DNA of 50,667 bases from Sphingobacteriales bacterium (GTDB lineage: Bacteria > Bacteroidota > Bacteroidia > Sphingobacteriales > Sphingobacteriaceae): NCBI GenBank assembly GCA_015655115.1, contig JAATFQ010000166.1, forward strand, positions 1-50,667, read 5' to 3'. Position 1 is the first letter of the stretch. Every line of letters begins with the position of its first letter. The notes under the pieces were generated by a model. That model was not told where the DNA came from and searched no databases. It saw only the letters and a list, made by a program, of their open reading frames with translations. The position numbers and the translations under genes are program-made. Positions 30,448-38,085 of this stretch are shown here, piece by piece.

Positions 30448-31035
30448 CTAAATGTTTACATTGACAACTTGCTTTCTGATACGACTAAGGCTCTCTGCCG
30501 TGATCCCAAGGTAAGAAGCAATATGAATTAATGGTATTCTTGCAGCAAATTGAGGATTATCCCGGATAAGAATTTCATATCGTTCTTTTGCCTGGCTGCT
30601 CTGTACAGCGTTATACCGTTGTTGCATACTTACGTAAGCTCTCTGATACAGTTTGCGGAAATACGTTTCCAGCTTTGGCAACTTTTCACATAACTCGTCT
30701 ATAGCAGAATAGGGTAATAACAATACTTCACTATCTTCTATAGCCTCAACTGTTAGGTTTCCCGGCGTCTGGGTAATAAAACTACTCAGATCCGCAATCC
30801 AATTGTCCTCAATTACCAATTGTAACACATGTTCACTACCCTCCTTACCAATACTGTACGATCGTAATGAACCCTTCTCCACAAAATACAGGTACCTGCA
30901 AATTTCTCCCTGATTTATCAACGCCCTTTTTTTCCTTACAAAACGTTTTGTAAGTACGTTACTGACCAGGCTAAAGTCTGCCTCAGAAATTCTGGAGTAC
31001 TTATTCAGATTATAAAAGAGCAGCGTGGAGTCCAT
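30448..31035 (-). CDS. Crp/Fnr-family transcriptional regulator
   Basis: A 195-residue protein with a cyclic-nucleotide-binding-like domain (about 30-115: ALINQGEICRYLYFVEKGSLR, then NLTVEAIEDSEVLLLPYSAI) and a short C-terminal HTH (RIPLIHIASYLGITAESLSRIRKQ). The HTH is the common form of Bacteroidota Crp/Fnr proteins. It has no cysteine cluster for an iron-sulfur centre. It is the last gene of the ygiD-esterase operon, 38 bp after the esterase, behind operator A, so it may control its own expression. I propose it as the protein that binds the CTTAA-N6-TTAAG palindromes; the half-site geometry (5-6-5) and position fit Crp/Fnr proteins. Confidence 0.9.
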   Translation of the reverse strand: MDSTLLFYNLNKYSRISEADFSLVSNVLTKRFVRKKRALINQGEICRYLYFVEKGSLRSYSIGKEGSEHVLQLVIEDNWIADLSSFITQTPGNLTVEAIEDSEVLLLPYSAIDELCEKLPKLETYFRKLYQRAYVSMQQRYNAVQSSQAKERYEILIRDNPQFAARIPLIHIASYLGITAESLSRIRKQVVNVNI

Positions 31036-31073
31036 ATGGTTATGAAAGCACCAATTTAAGGAATATAATCTAA

Positions 31074-31751
31074 TTATGCTCCCGATTCTATCCAGGATTT
31101 AAGATCCGCCAGTTCTTCAATTCCTATACGATGTTCCATATTATATTCATGATAGTCCATCAACGGCACCATTTCGCGAAGATATTCGCTCGCTTCACGC
31201 GCATAATGAATTGGCAAGACATTGTCATTTGTTCCGTGTGCGATAAAAACCCTCAGTTTCTCTAGCAGGGGACCGACCTTAATGAGTGGTTTTACATCAG
31301 GCAGAAGCCGGCTGCTCAGTATGAATATCCCGGCAAGTTTTTGCGGAAAGGTTAATCCGACACTATATGACATTATTCCTCCCTGACTAAAGCCTCCCAT
31401 GTATATATGATGTTCATCAATGTCATATCGTTCTATCAGCTGAGAAATGAAAGTATTGAGTACCATCCTGCTTTTTTCTGCTTGCTCTGCATTAATAACG
31501 GGCTTTCCTAAATGATGAGAGAGTTCAAACCACGTATATCTTCCTGGGGATAAGGTGTAAGGTGCTCTTGCCGATACAATAATAAATCCATCCGGAAGGC
31601 TACTTTTCAGCTGAAAAAGATCTTCTTCATTGCTGCCTATGCCATGAAGCAGCAAAATCAGCCCTTGTTTTTTCAGTGACTTATCGGGCTGGTATATCTT
31701 ATAGTTGAGCATTAGCTCCTCCCCTTTTGTCGTTTCTATTTTGTTTTCCAT
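31074..31751 (-). CDS. Alpha/beta hydrolase, carboxylesterase/phospholipase type (MhqD-like)
   Basis: A 225-residue cytoplasmic hydrolase of the Abhydrolase_2 type. Motifs are LILLLHGIGSNEEDLFQL, the nucleophile Ser122 in MGGFSQGGIMS, the acid in IAHGTNDNVLP, and His in YNMEHRIG. In Bacillus subtilis the related MhqD is induced with ring-cleaving dioxygenases by methyl-hydroquinone under MhqR control. Here the same two functions are adjacent: the gene starts 12 bp after ygiD. I infer a role in handling quinone or aromatic breakdown products. It is followed by the Crp/Fnr gene. Confidence 0.87.
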   Translation of the reverse strand: MENKIETTKGEELMLNYKIYQPDKSLKKQGLILLLHGIGSNEEDLFQLKSSLPDGFIIVSARAPYTLSPGRYTWFELSHHLGKPVINAEQAEKSRMVLNTFISQLIERYDIDEHHIYMGGFSQGGIMSYSVGLTFPQKLAGIFILSSRLLPDVKPLIKVGPLLEKLRVFIAHGTNDNVLPIHYAREASEYLREMVPLMDYHEYNMEHRIGIEELADLKSWIESGA

Positions 31752-31763
31752 AATTTCAATTTG

Positions 31764-32582
31764 TTATCCTATATGAAGGCAGCGCATACTCAGGCTCGAA
31801 TATTGATAACCTTCGTAAATATGACTTATAGGTTCATCTCCATATAACATTCCCATTGCATAAAGTAAGGGAAGATAGTGTTCATTAGTTGGCACCGCTA
31901 ATCTGGCACTTTTACCTGCATAATTAATGAGGGCTTCTAAATTACGCTGGTCAACTTGCTTTTTCACAAAAGCATCAAATTCAATTGTCCAGTCGTATGG
32001 TTTTGCATTAATGTCCTTCCAATCCATCATCCGTAGATTATGTACAATATTGCCGCTGCAAAGTATTAAAACTCCCTTTTTGCGCAATTCCTTCAGCTGA
32101 CCTGCAAGCTGAACATGAAAGTCAGGTCCTTTCGTATAATCCATGCTCATCTCAAAAACAGGAACATCTGCATTTGGCCAGATAAATTTGAGTACCGTCC
32201 ATGCACCGTGGTCAAGTCCCATCAACTTATCTTCCTCTATGTGGGTAAGGTTTACCATATCTTTAAGTGTCTTCGCGAGTTGAGGATGGCCAGCCGCACC
32301 GTATCTGAACTGATAGAGTTCGTCCGGAAAACCTCCAAAATCATGAATAGTACGCGGATTTGGATTTATGCTTACATAGGTACCAATGGTTTCCCAATGA
32401 GCTGATATGACCAGCACCGCATTAGGTTTATCAATCTGACTACCCAGTGCAGAAAGCGTACGCGTAAAATGATTGTCCCAAAGCGTATTCATGGGGTTAC
32501 CATGGCCAATAAAAAGTACTGGTGATAAAGTAGCCCTCGATTTAAATTGTCCGCCGATATGATGTAAATCCTGTAACCGCAT
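31764..32582 (-). CDS. ygiD: LigB-type extradiol dioxygenase (4,5-DOPA dioxygenase family)
   Basis: Extradiol ring-cleaving dioxygenase fold of class III. Metal-binding candidates are visible: His in LFIGHGNPMN, His in VISAHWET, and conserved residues in CSGNIVHNLR and PTNEHYLPLL. I chose the ATG at 32582 (MRLQDLHHIGG), which gives the usual length of about 270 residues; two earlier in-frame ATGs add 2 or 10 residues, and the predicted promoter element (32594-32601) would place transcription very close to the start, so the mRNA may have almost no leader. First gene of an operon with the esterase and the Crp/Fnr regulator. The family oxidises catechol-like compounds, fitting a role in aromatic or quinone detoxification. 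Confidence 0.9.
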   Translation of the reverse strand: MRLQDLHHIGGQFKSRATLSPVLFIGHGNPMNTLWDNHFTRTLSALGSQIDKPNAVLVISAHWETIGTYVSINPNPRTIHDFGGFPDELYQFRYGAAGHPQLAKTLKDMVNLTHIEEDKLMGLDHGAWTVLKFIWPNADVPVFEMSMDYTKGPDFHVQLAGQLKELRKKGVLILCSGNIVHNLRMMDWKDINAKPYDWTIEFDAFVKKQVDQRNLEALINYAGKSARLAVPTNEHYLPLLYAMGMLYGDEPISHIYEGYQYSSLSMRCLHIG

Positions 32583-32622
32583 ACTCATAGGAACAAAATT
32601 GCGGAAAAGCACGATTTATTTT

Positions 32623-32661
32623 CCTAACACAGGGTAAGAAATGACCTTAACATAGGATAAG
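32623..32661 (-). promoter_or_regulatory. Operator A: two CTTAA-N6-TTAAG-type palindromes before ygiD
   Basis: On the plus strand: CCTAA-CACAGG-GTAAG (32623-32638), a 7-bp spacer, then CTTAA-CATAGG-ATAAG (32646-32661). The nearer palindrome is centred 36.5 bp from the end of a promoter element CAATTTTG (32594-32601, minus strand). Same architecture as sites B, C and D. Confidence 0.7.
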
Positions 32662-32817
32662 ATTATTGTGCTTAATTGCCAACGTAAATTAGGATCTGTT
32701 GAAGAGCAATTCTACATTTCTAAGCATAGCTGGCTGCTATTCATACTACCATAAAAGCAAAGACGAATTACGTTTAATGGGAAAATATCGTATGAATATT
32801 TTGATGGCTTAATATTT

Positions 32818-33438
32818 TCAAATAATTAACGAAGATAAGAGAAAGCTGATAATCCTGTTTTCAAGGGAATTGCCATGAGCCTGATCGTTTTCCGGAAATC
32901 CCAGCCGGCTGAACAGGGCGGCTGGCCTGGTAAAAACAGTCGGCAGGAAATAGATAATATTCAAAACAAAAACCTCAATATCAACATGATGAAATACACC
33001 ATCTGATATACCTTTGGCAATAATATGATGGAGCAGATGGAAGGCCTTGTTTCGGCTAACATTCAATAAAGTTACTATTGGTGGTTGCTCAAGCATAGTT
33101 AACTGCCGGCTTTCCAATCGGTAAAAACCCTGATTGCTTTGAATGCGCTGTATATATCCTCTAAGATAAGTTTCCAACTTTTCTACCGGGCCGAGATCAA
33201 GACGTTCAATGCGACCAATCTCATCAATGATATGCAATAACCTATTTTCGAATATAGCTGTGTAAAGTGCTTCTTTAGAACCGAAATAATAGGTGATCAT
33301 CGCTATGTTCATCCCCGATTGCTCAGCAATCAACCTGGTAGATGTACCTTCAAAACCATAGATAGCAAAAAGCTCTTCCGACACTTTCAGTAGGATAGCT
33401 CTCTTATCTTTTATCATAGTTTCTTCGGCAAATTTCAT
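32818..33438 (-). CDS. TetR-family transcriptional regulator
   Basis: A 206-residue protein. The N-terminal HTH is typical TetR: ILLKVSEELFAIYGFEGTST, then RLIAEQSGMNIAMITYYFGSKEALYTAIF. The C-terminal ligand-binding part is about residues 60-206 with hydrophobic helices. It lies between operator A and operator B but its own upstream region (33439-33480) has no clear CTTAA-N6-TTAAG palindrome, which speaks against it being the protein that binds these sites, although it cannot be excluded. It may start at the ATG coding for MIKDKR, eight codons later. Its targets and ligand are not known. Confidence 0.9.
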   Translation of the reverse strand: MKFAEETMIKDKRAILLKVSEELFAIYGFEGTSTRLIAEQSGMNIAMITYYFGSKEALYTAIFENRLLHIIDEIGRIERLDLGPVEKLETYLRGYIQRIQSNQGFYRLESRQLTMLEQPPIVTLLNVSRNKAFHLLHHIIAKGISDGVFHHVDIEVFVLNIIYFLPTVFTRPAALFSRLGFPENDQAHGNSLENRIISFLLSSLII

Positions 33439-33577
33439 TAAATGTAATATTTACTTATGCAAATTTCTCTTAATTATCTTCAAAATAATGGGATAAACTG
33501 CTTCAATGTCCGTCTAAACAGCCGATATGATGAAATAAAACTACAGAGGGCTATATAATTTTTACTGAGGCCAAAAT

Positions 33578-33613
33578 AAAAGCCGCTATAGATGAGTACC
33601 TATAGCGGCTTTT
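33578..33613. terminator. Bidirectional rho-independent terminator
   Basis: AAAAGCCGCTATAG pairs perfectly with CTATAGCGGCTTTT around an 8-nt loop, giving A-runs and T-runs on both sides. It lies directly after the ester cyclase gene on the minus strand (stop at 33619), ending that unit before tetR. Confidence 0.9.
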
Positions 33614-33618
33614 AAGAA

Positions 33619-34176
33619 TTATTTACCAAGTCCGATTTGGTCCATAAAAGTTTTGTTATCCCAGAACAGGTGCTCTTCGATCATTACTCCATCTTTCCAA
33701 ACACCTATTGTTGCCATAGGAAAACTGAATTTTTTACCAGTAGGCTGGATGAATTTTCCATCGCCAACAGGCATTGGTTGAGTAAAGGTCCCTTCAAATA
33801 ATCCTGTTACAGCGGTAAAATCACCACTACCGATTTTAAACTGATGATGCTTGATTCTGGTATCGGGTGCATATACGAATAAGGCCTTCATATCCTCAAT
33901 ATGTTTTGCAAGGCCGATAGTGATGTGACCGTCCGGCCAAAATACTTTAATGTCTTTTCCATGGCTTTCATGAAAACGCTCCCACTGCTGATTGCTGAAC
34001 ACAGTATAATCCAGGGTATCAAATGTATTAAGATGTTGCTGCACTAACGCATCAGCTGCTTTAAACCTTTCGAGTTCTTTTTTAAGCGCAGTAACGTTTG
34101 TTTTAGTCTGTGCCTGTGCTGATCCAATGGTTATTACCAATGATAAAACCGTGGTGATTTTTAAAAGAGTATTCAT
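33619..34176 (-). CDS. Exported ester cyclase / SnoaL-like protein
   Basis: The ATG at 34176 (MNTLLKITTVLSLVITIGSAQAQ) gives a clean signal peptide; the longer frame starting at 34236 would begin inside operator B. The remaining part (about residues 25-185) is a SnoaL-like cone fold with VFWPDGHITIGLAKHIEDMKALF and HHQFKIGSGDFTAVTGLFEG, usually annotated as ester cyclase. Such proteins bind small hydrophobic molecules; whether it is an enzyme is unknown. It is a single-gene unit, with promoter element CAACTTTG (34200-34207) 36.5 bp from the nearest operator palindrome and a strong terminator at the other end. Divergent from the hydrolase at 34340. Confidence 0.85.
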   Translation of the reverse strand: MNTLLKITTVLSLVITIGSAQAQTKTNVTALKKELERFKAADALVQQHLNTFDTLDYTVFSNQQWERFHESHGKDIKVFWPDGHITIGLAKHIEDMKALFVYAPDTRIKHHQFKIGSGDFTAVTGLFEGTFTQPMPVGDGKFIQPTGKKFSFPMATIGVWKDGVMIEEHLFWDNKTFMDQIGLGK

Positions 34177-34228
34177 TTTTCTAAAATAATTATGTTGGAC
34201 AAAGTTGAAGGAAATGATCAGACCTTTG

Positions 34229-34267
34229 CCTAACACAGGGTAAGAAATACGCTTAACATAGTTTAAG
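34229..34267. promoter_or_regulatory. Operator B: two palindromes in a divergent promoter region
   Basis: CCTAA-CACAGG-GTAAG (34229-34244), spacer AAATACG, then CTTAA-CATAGT-TTAAG (34252-34267). Leftward, the first palindrome is centred 36.5 bp from promoter element CAACTTTG of the ester cyclase. Rightward, the second is centred 60.5 bp from CATCTTTG (34313-34320), the probable element of the hydrolase gene. Confidence 0.75.
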
Positions 34268-34339
34268 ATTTTTTCTTAACAAAGTACATTGGTGAGTAGA
34301 CTTTATAGTACTCATCTTTGCAGCTTAATAATTTACACC

Positions 34340-35257
34340 ATGAAAAAATTAGAGACCCTAAATAGCTATCAGACACATTTGGAATCTGTTTTAAGGATTA
34401 TGATCGTTTTTATATTTGTAATGATCTCTTCTATATATTCAAATGGTCAGGACCTGAAACATTTGCGAAGCTTCATGCAAGCCGGTCCTACACCCCCTCA
34501 CGCTATACCCTATGGAAACAATTCCGCTGCAGGTCATTTCATCAATACCGGAGATGCGAAAATATATTATGAAGTATATGGTAAAGGAAAACCCCTGGTA
34601 ATACTGCACGGAGGCATTTTTGGATCAACTTTCGAAATGGGACGCTTTATTGACAGTCTTTCCAAATCTTACCAGGTAATCGCCATTTCAACAAGAGGAC
34701 ATGGCAAGTCTGAGATGGGTACTACTGCAGATTATGCACAAAAAGCAAAAGATGTTTATGCCATTGTGCAAGCTACTACTAAAGACAGTGTTACAATTTT
34801 AGGTTTTAGTGACGGTGCCTATACGGGTTACTATTTTGCAGGCCTATACCCGCAAAGAGCTAAGAAATTAATCGCAATAGGAGCCGGAGAATGGACTAAG
34901 GGTTCCAGGGTATTCAATATCACTAGTAAAGATGCGTTACAGTTGGACAGCCTTTATTGGAAACAGCAAATGGCCCTCAAGCCTGACCCTGAAAAGGCAG
35001 ATCTGTGGCTTAAATCAACCACCAATTATTATAATTCGGTTAGTATTGGAAAAGCAGAATTTGAAAAAGTCCGCTGTCCTGTGCTACTGATGGCTGGTGA
35101 ACTTGATCAAAATGCCCCGCTTAAAACTGTAATCGCCGCTTATGGCATGTTCTCAAATGTGCAGCTGGCGATCATTCCAAATGCTCCGCACCCAGCATTC
35201 CAAACCAACTTTGCTGCAGTATGGGCATGTATAGTCCCTTTTTTAAATAAAAATTAG
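34340..35257 (+). CDS. Exported alpha/beta hydrolase
   Basis: I chose the ATG at 34340 (MKKLETLNSYQ); an upstream start at 34289 would lie before the predicted promoter element. The N-terminus contains a hydrophobic signal or anchor (VLRIMIVFIFVMISSIYSNGQ). The fold is alpha/beta hydrolase: VILHGGIFGSTFEMG (oxyanion region), the nucleophile Ser157 in TILGFSDGAYTGY, an acid in LMAGELDQNAP and His in IPNAPHPAF. Followed 5 bp later by the ConA-like secreted protein, so the two are cotranscribed. Divergent from the ester cyclase across operator B. The substrate is unknown. The gene ends with TAG. Confidence 0.88.
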   Translation: MKKLETLNSYQTHLESVLRIMIVFIFVMISSIYSNGQDLKHLRSFMQAGPTPPHAIPYGNNSAAGHFINTGDAKIYYEVYGKGKPLVILHGGIFGSTFEMGRFIDSLSKSYQVIAISTRGHGKSEMGTTADYAQKAKDVYAIVQATTKDSVTILGFSDGAYTGYYFAGLYPQRAKKLIAIGAGEWTKGSRVFNITSKDALQLDSLYWKQQMALKPDPEKADLWLKSTTNYYNSVSIGKAEFEKVRCPVLLMAGELDQNAPLKTVIAAYGMFSNVQLAIIPNAPHPAFQTNFAAVWACIVPFLNKN

Positions 35258-35262
35258 GTGCT

Positions 35263-35943
35263 ATGAATAAAATCTTATTAAGTATAGCCGGATGCGCTCA
35301 GTTGACAGGCATCCATCTATGCGCTGCTCAAACAATTAAATTGGATAGCAGCACACTACAACCTGTACAGGTTTCCATGTTATTTGTAAAATTAGACGGC
35401 AGAAAAGTTGTTAGGATCACTAAAGATCCCTCAGTTGTAGCTGTTGATCAGCCAACCTTTGCCAAAGTCATCAGCGTTCCATTTAGCAATGGAACAATAG
35501 AAGCTGAAGTACTGAGCAAACTATTAAAAGATGCACCGGAGCCGGCCCGCGGTTTCATAGGTATAGCATTCAGAATCAACGGACAGAATTCAAAATTTGA
35601 ATGTATTTATATTCGCCCGACCAATGGAAGGGCGAATGATCAGGTTAGGCGTAACCACAGCGTTCAATATTTCTCCTATCCTGACTACCCCTATCAGCGT
35701 TTGAGAAAAGAAAGTCCGGAGACTTATGAAACACACGCAGATATGGGTTTAAACGAATGGACCAAATTGCGTATTGTAGTTAAGGGTAATCAAGCTGTAC
35801 TTTATATAAACAATAACAAGGAGGCCACTCTGATTGTGAACGACTTAAAACATGGTGCAGATGCTATAGGCGCGATCGGTTTATGGGCAGATGTAGGTAC
35901 TGAAGCTTTTTTTACTGACCTTCGTATTTTCCCGGAGAACTGA
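35263..35943 (+). CDS. Secreted concanavalin-A-like (DUF1080/LamG-like) protein
   Basis: A 226-residue exported protein with signal peptide (about 1-22, ending CAAQ). The mature part has the beta-sandwich pattern of the DUF1080/LamG group: FSNGTIEAEVLSKLL, GFIGIAFRINGQNSKFECIY, NEWTKLRIVVKGNQAVLYIN and IGLWADVGTEAFFTDLRI. Such domains bind or hydrolyse sugars (some are 3-keto-glycoside hydrolases), but no catalytic residues can be assigned here. It starts 5 bp after the hydrolase stop and is the last gene of that unit. The function within this redox cluster is unclear. Confidence 0.75.
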   Translation: MNKILLSIAGCAQLTGIHLCAAQTIKLDSSTLQPVQVSMLFVKLDGRKVVRITKDPSVVAVDQPTFAKVISVPFSNGTIEAEVLSKLLKDAPEPARGFIGIAFRINGQNSKFECIYIRPTNGRANDQVRRNHSVQYFSYPDYPYQRLRKESPETYETHADMGLNEWTKLRIVVKGNQAVLYINNNKEATLIVNDLKHGADAIGAIGLWADVGTEAFFTDLRIFPEN

Positions 35944-35976
35944 TTGCAAATGCTGAAAAAAAATTATGGATAAGGC

Positions 35977-36015
35977 CTTAAACTATATTAAGCGTATTTC
36001 TTAAACTTTTTCAAG
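35977..36015 (+). promoter_or_regulatory. Operator C: inverted copy of the tandem palindromes, before the tautomerase operon
   Basis: CTTAA-ACTATA-TTAAG (35977-35992), spacer CGTATTT, then CTTAA-ACTTTT-TCAAG (36000-36015). Orientation is reversed relative to A and B, in line with the gene direction. The nearer palindrome is centred 37.5 bp before the end of the promoter element TAACTTTG (36038-36045). Confidence 0.75.
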
Positions 36016-36080
36016 CGATTTATACTATCCTGTACCATAACTTTGTCTTATTACATATAAATAAATTAAATCATAAACAT

Positions 36081-36302
36081 ATGCCACATATTGTTGTAAA
36101 AATGTATCCGGGAGTTTCGGAAGAAAATAAGTTAAAACTAGCAAAAATAATTACCGAAGGGGTAATGGAAACTACCGGAAAGCCAGAATTGGCGATCTCT
36201 GTTGATATTGTTGAAATCAAAGAAGAGTCATGGATGGAAGATGTTTACAACGCTGAAATTGTACCCAACCTCGACAGGTTGTACAAAAAGCCTGGCTATT
36301 AA
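36081..36302 (+). CDS. 4-oxalocrotonate tautomerase-family protein
   Basis: A 73-residue protein that begins Met-Pro-His-Ile-Val-Val-Lys-Met; removal of Met would expose the catalytic N-terminal Pro1 of the tautomerase superfamily. The helix EENKLKLAKIITEGVMETTG and strand ISVDIVEIKEESW fit the beta-alpha-beta fold. Family members interconvert keto and enol forms of unsaturated acids, for instance in aromatic ring-cleavage routes; this matches the extradiol dioxygenase controlled by the same type of operator. It starts a three-gene unit with the SnoaL-like and MDR genes (38 and 10 bp spacings). Confidence 0.87.
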   Translation: MPHIVVKMYPGVSEENKLKLAKIITEGVMETTGKPELAISVDIVEIKEESWMEDVYNAEIVPNLDRLYKKPGY

Positions 36303-36340
36303 TTAGGTAATATAAATCGTCATTGGTCAAATAGTTTTCC

Positions 36341-36748
36341 ATGAAAAATCCCGAAAAAACACAAGCCATACATAACATACTCAATGATTACGCAACCGCA
36401 TTAAATGCTGCTGACATTGCTTCGATCCCGGCATTTTACTCCGTTGACGGAATATTTATGCCGGAAGGTTATCCCACAATTACAAAACCAGCTCATTTAA
36501 CTGCAGCGGCAGGAACTTACCTGCTCAAAGCCGCTTTCAGTATCGAATATTACATTGAAGATATTGTTATCGATAATCAGTTTGCTTTTGTTACAGCTCA
36601 TGCAAAGACTTTACAAAAAGACAGTGTTACAGGGGTTGTTATCGGCAAGACAAGCAGGGACTTTTTTATCCTTAAAGAATCTGAAAACCGATGGAAAATT
36701 TATCGTTATATATTCAACAACGTAACGGTAATTGAGTTAAGTAACTAA
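36341..36748 (+). CDS. SnoaL/NTF2-like protein
   Basis: A 135-residue cytoplasmic protein of the NTF2-like cone fold, closest to the YybH or DUF4440 type: IHNILNDYATALNAADIASI, then FYSVDGIFMPEGYPTI, and a C-terminal strand pair FFILKESENRWKIYRYIFNN. No signal peptide. Such proteins are small-molecule binding or isomerase-like and are frequent in oxidoreductase operons. It lies between the tautomerase and the MDR gene in one unit behind operator C. The substrate cannot be inferred. Confidence 0.85.
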   Translation: MKNPEKTQAIHNILNDYATALNAADIASIPAFYSVDGIFMPEGYPTITKPAHLTAAAGTYLLKAAFSIEYYIEDIVIDNQFAFVTAHAKTLQKDSVTGVVIGKTSRDFFILKESENRWKIYRYIFNNVTVIELSN

Positions 36749-36758
36749 ACATTACTAT

Positions 36759-37727
36759 ATGTATGCAGCTGTATTATACCATGCAGGCGGACCGGAGAAC
36801 TTTGAACTGGAAGAAAGACCTGTTCCAATCCCCGAAGCCGGACAAGTTTTAATACACACCCGGTCCTTTGGCCTTAACCGTTCTGAGGTCATGACCCGCA
36901 AAGGCCTCTCCCCGGACGTAGTATTCCCCAGAATACTGGGTATAGAATGCGTTGGCGAAATTGAAGAAGATCCATCTCATGAATTTAAAAAAGGTCAGAA
37001 AGTAGCTGCTTTTATGGGGCACATGGGAAGGCATTATGATGGCAGCTATGCCGAATACGTTGTACTGCCTAAGAATATCATTACAGCCTTTGAAAGCAAC
37101 CTGCCATGGGAAACCCTTGGTGCCTTACCCGAAATGTTCCAGACAGCTTACGGCTCTCTGCACATCGCCTTAAAAATTAAGGCGGGCGAGACTATACTTA
37201 TACGCGGAGGTACCTCATCTGTCGGACTGCTCGCTGCACAGCTTGCAAAAGCACACGGTCTTTATGTAATTGCCACCACAAGAGATGAGACAAAAAAACG
37301 CCTGTTATTAGAAAATGGCGCCGACGAAGTGCTGATTGATGATGGCAAACTCTTTACAAAATCAGGTGCCAGCAATCCAACGGGGATTAATAAAATACTG
37401 GAACTTGTTGGGACAACCACGTTAAAAGATTCTCTGAAAGGTGTGGTTTCAGGTGGATCGGTATGCATGACGGGAATGCTCTCGGAGCAATGGGCAATTC
37501 CCGAATTTGACCCAATGGGCTATATTCCTGCCGCTGTTAACCTTACTGTATATGACAGTGGGCAAATCAGAGTTGATGGAGATATCTTTCAGCAGTTTAT
37601 TTCGGATATAGAGCAGGATAAAATCAGGCCCGCCATAAAAAAGACGTTTAAATTAAGTGCAATAGTTGCTGCTCACCTGTTTATGGAAAGTAACACTGGC
37701 GGTGGAAAAATCGTTGTGCTAACCTAG
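36759..37727 (+). CDS. Zinc-independent MDR alcohol dehydrogenase / quinone oxidoreductase family
   Basis: A 322-residue medium-chain dehydrogenase/reductase. The N-terminal GroES-like domain (about 1-120) includes GLNRSEVMTRKGLSPDVVFP and ILGIECVGEIEE; the Rossmann domain has the nucleotide motif ILIRGGTSSVGLLAAQLAKA. Ligands of the catalytic zinc are absent, so it belongs to the NADPH:quinone oxidoreductase-like branch. Probable role is reduction of quinones or enones to less toxic products. It is the last gene of the tautomerase unit and ends with TAG. The next gene, broken rpiA, lies 350 bp away. Confidence 0.9.
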   Translation: MYAAVLYHAGGPENFELEERPVPIPEAGQVLIHTRSFGLNRSEVMTRKGLSPDVVFPRILGIECVGEIEEDPSHEFKKGQKVAAFMGHMGRHYDGSYAEYVVLPKNIITAFESNLPWETLGALPEMFQTAYGSLHIALKIKAGETILIRGGTSSVGLLAAQLAKAHGLYVIATTRDETKKRLLLENGADEVLIDDGKLFTKSGASNPTGINKILELVGTTTLKDSLKGVVSGGSVCMTGMLSEQWAIPEFDPMGYIPAAVNLTVYDSGQIRVDGDIFQQFISDIEQDKIRPAIKKTFKLSAIVAAHLFMESNTGGGKIVVLT

Positions 37728-38079
37728 GTATTGTAAAATGAAATACAAACTTGATCGACAATAAAATTTGGTTTTTTTACAGTTATTGTGAACATGTTAG
37801 AGCCAGCGTATTTCGCCCCGTTCATGTATCTCATCTGGTCATCTCTGCCTAATTGGCACTATTTACTTACCTTACCTCTTACAAATAGAAATGAACCGAG
37901 CTTGCGAGCTCCTGAATTCAATAAAAAGCGATATCAGCTATGAAAAATATGCTTATGATAGCTTCATGACCATTTAAAAACAAAAATATTCTAATGAAAC
38001 CATCATGATCCTACAGATCACAAACAGAAATGAAAAGATCATGATAGCTTCATAACCTATAAAAAACAAATATTTACTG
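37728..38079. other. Intergenic region with a duplicated leader
   Basis: Two imperfect 45-bp direct copies lie at 37955-37999 and 38041-38085. Both begin ATGATAGCTTCAT and end in ATGAAA; the second ATGAAA is the start of rpiA. The first leads only to a four-codon frame. A 49-codon ORF (37794-37943, starts MLEPAYFAPF) is present, without family match. A small inverted repeat GAGCT-TGCG-AGCTC lies near 37900. Confidence 0.45.
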
Positions 38080-38085
38080 ATGAAA
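37955..38085 (+). repeat. Direct repeat of the rpiA translation-start region
   Basis: Copies at 37955-37999 and 38041-38085 share ATGATAGCTTCAT(g/a)ACC, an A-rich middle with AAAACAAA, and a final ATGAAA. The spacing between them is 86 bp. It looks like a local tandem duplication around the start codon. Confidence 0.5.

Noticed and set aside
32818..33438. TetR protein as the binder of the CTTAA-N6-TTAAG palindromes
   Set aside because: Not excluded, but ranked second: its own promoter lacks the site, while the Crp/Fnr gene lies behind operator A, and the 5-6-5 half-site form plus position near -42 fits Crp/Fnr activators better.
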